DNA of 64,000 nucleotides from Flammula alnicola. Its lineage: Eukaryota; Basidiomycota; Agaricomycetes; Agaricales; Strophariaceae. The position numbers and the translations under genes were made by a program. How positions within the stretch are numbered: position 1 is the first letter of the stretch; each line of letters starts with the position of its first letter. Below the pieces are notes generated by a model that saw nothing but the letters and a program-made list of their open reading frames with translations, was not told the DNA's origin and searched no databases. The DNA is taken from NCBI GenBank assembly GCA_015499995.1, contig JADNRV010000101.1, positions 1 through 64,000 of the forward strand, read 5' to 3'. Shown here one piece after another: positions 57,755 to 64,000 of the stretch.

Positions 57755-58851
57755 ATCTGGTATCGGACTCATCAGCGTCGTCTTTGCATGAAAATCCATG
57801 TCACTTACGCGCTCTTGGTGCCCTTCACTACCAGTGTCTGCCCGTCCCAAGTTGTAGGCACGCTGTTATCAGCGGCGTTATATTCATATGGGAACGACCC
57901 GAGTGCGTCCATAAAATTCCCAGAGGCACCATGAATTTGGCCTTCTCTTGCGCGCCTTCATGACGCGTCGCAGTTCGTGAATGGCTGGGGAGCTTGAGGT
58001 TCGTGAGGAGGAACTGGCGAACGGAGATATCCTACAATAAACCAAGTATCGTTAATAGCCACAGAAATACCAGGTCGAAGATGAACAACTCACCGACTCG
58101 TATGCTTTCAGCCTATGGTCCGCATCCGTGCGTGTCTTTATGACACCTGGCGGCAGTGATTTGATTTTCTGCATCAGGGATATGTATTGCGGGATTCGGC
58201 TGATAGCTTACCTATCGAAGGGGCTATGTCGTCGACGATGAGATATGATAGTGTACCAGGAGGCACGTTCGCTTCTTTCAGTGATAGAGCATATGTCATG
58301 GCTACCTTTCCTCCCCTGTAAAAGAAAAGCATGTGAGGGTCTAGGAGAGGGTACCATAAGGCAGTAGCGTACATCGAATGTCCCAACAGCGCAACATCTT
58401 TCAGCTGCTTGTCTTGAATAAAGTTGTGCACGTCGGACGCCATAGCTTCGTAAGTCATAGGAGATGCATGAGGTGATGAACCGTAGTTGCATAAATCAAG
58501 CGCGTATACAGGCCGGTCGGGCATGTCGCGATGAAAGGCTTTGCAGAGAGAGCCCCAATTTCGTTTAGATCCACTATCGAATACAAAAATGAGTGGTCCA
58601 GATGATATATCTGAAAGCAAAATTTGGTTTTCGACTCACAAAAGCCCGTGGAGAATGACGAGCGCTTTCGCTGTCGCATTTCCATCTTCTGGGATGATCG
58701 AGGTATAGGAAAGCTCGACTGCGTCATGGGAGGCAACTTCTCCGAGTTTTCTTGCGAATGTACGCATCTGAGAGTATAGTGCGCGCGACCATTGCCTTGA
58801 ACAATGTTGTAAAGGGCATGGATGATGGAGGCGGGCGCAAGTCCATATCAA
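57755..58851 (-). pseudogene. ABHD11-like alpha/beta hydrolase gene, 3'-truncated
   Basis: On the minus strand, MIWTCARLHHPCPLQHCSRQ (basic, no acidic residue) could be a mitochondrial presequence. LVILHGL, then after an intron GSKRNWGSLCKAF, VYALDLCNYGSSPH, MTYEAMASDVHNF and, across a second intron, LLGHSM-GGKVAMTYAL follow, with the nucleophile Ser in G-H-S-M-G. Known ABHD11 proteins are mitochondrial serine hydrolases. After DDIAPSIGKLS (about 58,200) one base is missing before IPQYISLMQKIKSL. A second 1-bp loss lies in a T run near 57,920, before FMDALGSFPYE. The gene stops at GAKSA, and the catalytic His region (G-H-W) is gone, replaced by the inverted-repeat arm. LDLCNYGSS stands where relatives have LDLRNHGSS. 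Confidence 0.7.
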
Positions 58852-61766
58852 GTGATCGATTGATCATCACTAAGGAGTCTGTGAAGGAGACTAGGGCGCG
58901 CAAGGCTTAGGCTGGTGACAAATGTCTGGAATGTCACGTGTTTCTGATTTGTCGGTCGGGCACAACTTGAGCGCAAATTTCAAAAGCCTCCTCGGGTTTT
59001 GGACGTCCAGCTCACGAAACCTCGAGCTCTGAATCACATCGAATATAAACCAGTCCAACTACTGCTTACAATGGAGTGCAATGGAGTGCGAGCTTTTAAC
59101 ATGTCCGACTAGTGAATTACACATTCAATAGAGTCCGTAAACGCGTCGTCTGTGGGGCAGTCACATCCCACTGAAGCAGCAAATTGACTTTGCCGATAGC
59201 CAGCACGGTTCAATGAGATACTAGGTAGCGGCAAAAACCAGATCACCCTTTGAACGTGATACGTGCAATCCAGCAACACCTGACTTGGGATTGTCTCGGG
59301 TATTCATGTAATCGTGAGTGGAATCTGAGTGACCCAAAGCGAAATCTTGCAGAAAGTTCGATTGAAAGGGCGAATGAGGGTGCCAATGAAGGTAAAAATG
59401 AAATTCCGATCGAAAATAATGTTGAATGGTCCTTGAAACTTTCCATTGTGACCGGTGAGTGGCCGAAATAACAGCCGGAACGCCGAAACTGTCAAAAACC
59501 TTGGGTAATTGGAAAAGACGCCGTGCAAGAACGGCGTTCTGCACGGCGGCAACCACCGAAGATGACCTAAGCTCACCTAATCTAGTCGCGGCTCGCTTCG
59601 GCATACGATTACAGTAATTTGGCACCACCACTTCCGTCAGCCAGTCCGACCGCCGACCACAAGGCGGATTGAACATTCTCGCCGGGAAATAAAATCACAG
59701 CGCTGTATCCTAAAAGTCATTATGTATCTCCCAAATAAATTTCAATGACTTTCAGAGCATAACTCATTGAAAAGCACCCCACAAGGCGTAAGAAATTGAA
59801 TTTTCTACTTAATTTACATTATTTACGAGGTAATAATCATAGACCCTGTAGAATAGACATGAATGTATGTATATTTATCGCATAGAACATCAATAGCGTC
59901 TACTATAACCCACGGCGTCGACAAAAGCGAGCGTTCTGGCGGGAGATACAAGCCCCGGCGTTTGCCGCCGTTCTTTGATGGCGTTCTGGACGGCGTTCTT
60001 TCCAACTTACGGATGCCCTCGACATTTTGGAGGTTGTTGGTTCGAACAAGCGGGAAAGGTTAGTCCGCCCACAGTTTATGTAAGCCTTCTTGCCTCCGGC
60101 TTGTTTTTGACATTGTCCGGTGGGTTATTCCATAAACCTTCCACCACTTCCCCTCCCAACTCCCACTCCCAAACCCAACGTGAACTAAGCTCATTGAACA
60201 CACCCCGAAATGCATCGCGAAACCCAAATGCACATATCCCACGAGACCTGCTTTGCAGTCGAGTGGTCTTCAGCGGAAACTACAGTGCATGTCCCGCTCC
60301 TTCCGTGATCGCCTTCCTCGCGCACTTCCTCTCCGCAGCGACATATTGCTCTCACCGCAGTACCGCGGCCTGACGCGTTGACGACCTGACGCAGACGTCG
60401 TATGTGTGTTTCAATGCCCTGTTGGTTCATCTCGCTGGTGCGGGGTATCTGTGGACTTATGTGGTACCATCTGCGTCGCCTTCATCCTTGTCGTCATTGG
60501 CTCTACCTACCAGCTCTTTTGCTGGCCCCGGCTGTGCCTCCTCATCCTTATACTTATCCTTTACCCGCCTCTTGTCCTGTTACTATCTGCGTCGTCTCTC
60601 AATTAAGTGTTCTGCATCTGCACAAACGTGAACCCCAGCGCAAACGTTTCCTCAAACCCAAACTCGAAACTCTCAAATAACACTCGTACGCCTCCGGACA
60701 ACAACCCTTCTCGCCCACGCGCACTGGACCTCCTCGCAAGAAAATGTCCAAGAACATCGGCCCTCGGCAATATGGAGATCTGGTGGACGCTATGGAGAGG
60801 TGGATGTGGTCGTATTCGGTCAGGGAGACGTGGATGGGGGGTAGATGTCGGTGAGTACTATTTCAGTTGTGGTTTCTGGGTTTTGATTTTGGTTTTTCCG
60901 TGTTTCGTTTTTCATCTTACTCTCCCATCGTATTCGCATTTTTATTCGATAGGCGTCGATGGGATGGATCGACGCCTACGCTATAGGCTGACACTAAGCT
61001 TCATGCCCTTGGCAGGATGTATAAAGTATTTTTTTCTCGTTCTCGCTTGTTGTGGTCCGTTGCGTCTGAAAGGCGGTGTTCCCGTTGCATTTGTTCATTC
61101 ACACCCCTCATTTTCGTCCTCTTTTAAATTCCTTCTGAGGAGTGGAGTTCGTACTGTTGGGCCAGGCGTTCCTTCCGAGTCCTTTTGCTTCGCTCTCTCT
61201 CGTTTAATACTTTGCTGATTTTTTGTTTGTCCGTCGGTTGTTTGGCAGTCTTGTGGGCTTTTATTTTCTTCGTGTTCTTTCAGCTCCGTCTCCATTTCTC
61301 CTTTTTTCGCCTCGTTCGTTGCTCTTCGTTTTCCCCAAGGGAGGTTTCGTGATGCAGATCGTGGTTGTTCGATTATTCTTTTTCCTTCCTCCTCTTTTCT
61401 TTTATCTCTCGCGGCGTCTTCTGAGAGATCGAAGTATCCGATGACCGTATTTCTGCTGTCATGTTTGGATCTTTGGCTCATATTTTGCGTCGGCTAGACC
61501 CTCATACTGTGTTTGTGCTTAACATCTTCAGTCATCTTGTGCTCTCGCCTTCCATTTTCTGTCTATTGTTGCTCATTCTTGTTTTCTTTATTTCGTTCCT
61601 CGCCTCTTATGTCTTTCTTACCTCGAAGCATCATCGTACTAACATCCGCGCTCTTTTGTTCATCCCTTCCAAACACAGATGTCTGCGGAACAACTGGACG
61701 AGCACAAGAGATCCGAGACCAGGCCGGAAAGTACTCCCCCCGTATAATGCCTCCAAGGATCCCTGA
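58852..61766. other. Long stretch with no confident gene
   Basis: Frames of 60-200 codons overlap on both strands without recognised motifs. 59,480-59,640 and 59,930-60,000 share GGCGTTCT/ACGGCG words. 60,880-61,670 is pyrimidine-rich on the plus strand, as in promoters or long 5' leaders. ATG 60,744 (MSKNIGPRQYGDLVDAMERW) ends at a good GTGAGT donor and could be a first exon, but no partner exon could be fixed. Confidence 0.35.
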
Positions 61767-62272
61767 GTGTGCACCACCAGTGCGACGGATGTGCATGTGC
61801 ATTTTGGGCTGCTGGAGGACCTGCAGGCGTTGATTTTGAAGCGGCATATGGCCGTGCAAGGTCCGATCATGGACATGTTAGCCGCGGAACCACTGACTGA
61901 GTTGCAGGCGGTGGCGGTGGAAGGAAGAGACCCGAACAACGAGCTCCTCAAGATGACGCTCGCCCTCCCGGTGAAAGTGGTCCCGCATATGGAGACATAT
62001 GAGGCTGGGCTGCGGTTGGAGGTGGTATGTTCATACCAGTTTTCTTTCTTGTTTTAGCCTATTCGACTGCTTTAGCTGATCTAGTTCTTTTTTGCCACCA
62101 GGTAAATAAGATGTTGACGGACATCGCACCGTGGGCGGTTACCAATACGCCTCCGCTGGTGCGGACGCTTCTGCTTTGGGTTTTGGGGGAGACGAAGAAA
62201 GGTTGTCAGGAGATAGAGGCGTTTTGGCAGCGGTGGGGCTGGAGGGCCGTCAAGGGCGTCAGGTCGTTCTAG
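61767..62272 (+). CDS. Two-exon gene fragment, unknown product
   Basis: 61,767-62,024 and 62,102-62,272 join in phase through a GTATGT...CCACCAG intron. They encode VHVHFGLLEDLQALILKRHM, an acidic/helical middle and VNKMLTDIAPWAVTNTPPLV, ending WRAVKGVRSF. There is no ATG at the 5' end; a TGA precedes directly, so the start exon lies upstream or the gene is broken. A candidate first exon at ATG 61,681 (MSAEQLDEHKRSETRPESTP) does not join in frame. No domain recognised. Confidence 0.35.
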
Positions 62273-63600
62273 AAATGATTTCAAAGGAAGTTTGGGTGCG
62301 GGTGTTTCAAGTTGTCGATAGGTACTTCCTATTTCTATTGCTGGGTAAGAAATTTACAGCGATTTATCTGCCTGCGGAGGGTGTGAACGAGAGCGGTGTT
62401 CTGCGTGAGTTTATCACAGCCTAGCATGGATCGCCTCGAATCAGCGTCATCCATGAATGGAAGAGTGCCAACACGGATCAGCGAGTGGTCGAAATTTATG
62501 TCACTTACAGTACTAGCGCCTTCTGCTGATCTGTGTATCAGGACTTTTGTGACGCAGATGACGGGAGGAGCATGTCCGAAGTTCGAACGAGAGGCCGGAA
62601 GGACAGATATTCGTAGTGGGTATTCCCTGCTGTATTAAAGGCCAACCGACGGCAGCAATGATGGCGCTCATTCCCGACCCATCATACATCATCTCCTGAG
62701 CCATGCAAATTATTTAATTGTATCGGTGTTGCTCCCGTTGATCGATACATCCGTGGTGACAGCATATGCCATTTCGGAGACACGAGAATCGAGATAGAAC
62801 GAGAGGATTATGGAGAGAGTTAATTTGTCCATGAGATAGGGAGCAACAGGAAATGTGGAATCAGAGTATGCATATGAACATGTAAAATTTATGGTAGCAT
62901 ACACATTGGGATCTTCGCTCAACATATGTCGTCCTCCGTAATCTGAGTTGTTCCCTTCTACCAATAGTAAATACCCCATTTCAAGCCGCTACGTAGGTTA
63001 TAAGTGAATTTTGATCATCGATAGTGAAATTCGTCAGGGCATGAACATAGTCATGTAAGAACCAGAGCGAAAGCACGAAGAAGATTGATATAAGCCCTGT
63101 CATGGATTACACGGCGGTGACAATGACATTTGACAGACCCTCTTACTTATATCCTGATCAAGGCCGTAGAATTGCATCGAGCAACTGGACTGCTATCAAA
63201 CGAGGTGTCAATGCCTTTTACCTGCATAACGCGGTGACCCTGGAACAACATTTCTGAGTAACTTGTTCAACAAATCTTGCAGTCATACGGATTCGAAGGC
63301 TGTTACAGTTGTCAGTGATCATGAGCGCCTATTTGTCAGTGACCACACTGACCCCATTGACAAGACAGATTAGGACGCCAAGATACATTGCCGAGAACTT
63401 TAAGATGGAGACGGTCCCAACTCCCGGGTCCTCACGACTGGAGAACGAACTAGAATTAGGGTGGTGATTCTCCGTTGGGCCATTGGTAGGAGATGCAAAA
63501 AAACTCTGACCTAGCCTTTTAAATACCATATCGTGTTGCAATGCTTGAATTATTTGCCCAAAAATTTGGTAGATACATACTTTGATACCTGTGAATTTCG
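62273..63600. other. Stretch with weak minus-strand gene remnants
   Basis: Minus-strand pieces FVLSLWFLHDYVHALTNFTI (about 63,085-63,025) and LSEDPNVYATINFT (62,925-62,885) resemble the start of agaricomycete membrane-anchored proteins with an FTIDD...Y beta-sandwich domain, but stops and frame changes separate them. Called as a possible relic only. Confidence 0.25.
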
Positions 63601-63626
63601 AATATCTACTTTTTGGGCGTAGAATA

Positions 63627-63896
63627 CTGTACTATTTCGACCGATCGTTCACGCCCTGTGATGCGTGACGCCAATACTGGCATCGGTGTTCACAACCAGC
63701 AGCGATGCGTGACGAGACAAATTTTGTGAGCAAAATGTTCACAAATTAGCGCGAAGCGCCCAAAAAAAAAGATTTACCTGCAACTTTCAATTTCGGCGAT
63801 GTTCACAGGCCCTTGTGATGCGTGACGAATTGCATATTTGTTCAGTTCACGACCCCCTGTGATGCGTGACGTGAACGATCGGTCGAAATAGTACAG
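63627..63896. mobile_element. TA-flanked MITE with 27-bp inverted repeats
   Basis: Perfect terminal inverted repeats begin CTGTACTATTTCGACCGATC and enclose 270 bp, flanked by TA (63,625-63,626 and 63,897-63,898). The interior holds four copies of GATGCGTGACG. Length and terminal sequence resemble the nested MITE at 6,333-6,604 (272 bp, CTGTCCCATTTCGATC), so both probably use the same Tc1/mariner-type transposase. CpG sites are well preserved, suggesting recent insertion. Confidence 0.85.
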
Positions 63897-64000
63897 TAAG
63901 TTGTGCGTTCAAAAGAGGCGGTGTTAAGGCAAGGGGTAAGGAGATTCAAATGAAATGTAACGCATGTCACATCAAAATTTCGCGCTGATTTCCCTCGATT

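Noticed and set aside
60607..61218. 203-codon plus-strand frame as a gene
   Set aside because: Runs through an apparent GTGAGT donor into pyrimidine-rich sequence; composition and context suit a leader or intron rather than a protein.
1..64000. CRISPR array or bacterial operons
   Set aside because: Introns, LTR elements and F-box genes show fungal nuclear DNA; none of the tandem arrays has the repeat-spacer structure.

Overview
The window reads as nuclear DNA of a filamentous basidiomycete, most likely an Agaricomycete. The evidence is short GT-AG introns of about 50-100 bp, F-box proteins of the basidiomycete type, KDZ (Kyakuja/Dileera/Zisupton) transposase sequence, a basidiomycete-type tyrosine recombinase gene, and Ty3/Gypsy elements with long LTRs. 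No rRNA gene, CRISPR array or convincing tRNA gene was seen. All family names come from motif recognition by eye; no search was run.

Positions 1 to about 45,000 are a transposon graveyard. It opens with a Gypsy 3' LTR (29-535). Then come a CpG-rich GTCG low-complexity island between two inverted copies of a GTCCATGGAC-rich repeat (2,325-4,455), and dispersed repeat R1 (4,450-6,884) carrying a hAT-like MITE that itself carries a TA-flanked MITE. Next are AT-rich tandem repeats (9.9-11.3 kb), Gypsy reverse transcriptase (12.1 kb), RNase H (16.5-16.9 kb) and gag-protease (17.0-19.0 kb) remnants, a degraded F-box gene (24.9-25.7 kb) and long stretches without genes. From 29.7 to 37.5 kb the minus strand holds a KDZ transposase pseudogene broken by two insertions: R2 (31.2-32.7 kb) and a second R1 copy (33.36-35.59 kb). 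A partial RRM gene copy and a divergent pair of multi-exon unknown genes (39.97-43.75 kb) follow. Repeat copies differ largely at CpG sites, so deamination of methylated CpG, or a RIP-like process, is inferred.

From about 45,000 to 64,000 the sequence is gene-rich. It holds a broken F-box gene (45.2-46.4 kb), an intact 569-aa F-box gene (46.6-48.3 kb), an intact six-exon tyrosine recombinase (49.18-50.82 kb, minus) and a divergent intact seven-exon gene with a SAP-like motif (51.87-53.56 kb, plus). Three small apparently intact genes follow (53.7-55.3 kb). An integrase-like DDE gene then lies between 203-bp inverted repeats (55.83-57.75 kb), next to a truncated ABHD11-like hydrolase gene (57.8-58.85 kb). 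A TA-flanked MITE (63.63-63.90 kb) has ends related to the nested MITE at 6.3 kb.

The two most interesting units are the recombinase/SAP pair, which has no visible damage, and the integrase-like gene bracketed by long inverted repeats. Either could be an under-described basidiomycete mobile element; neither is proven to be one.
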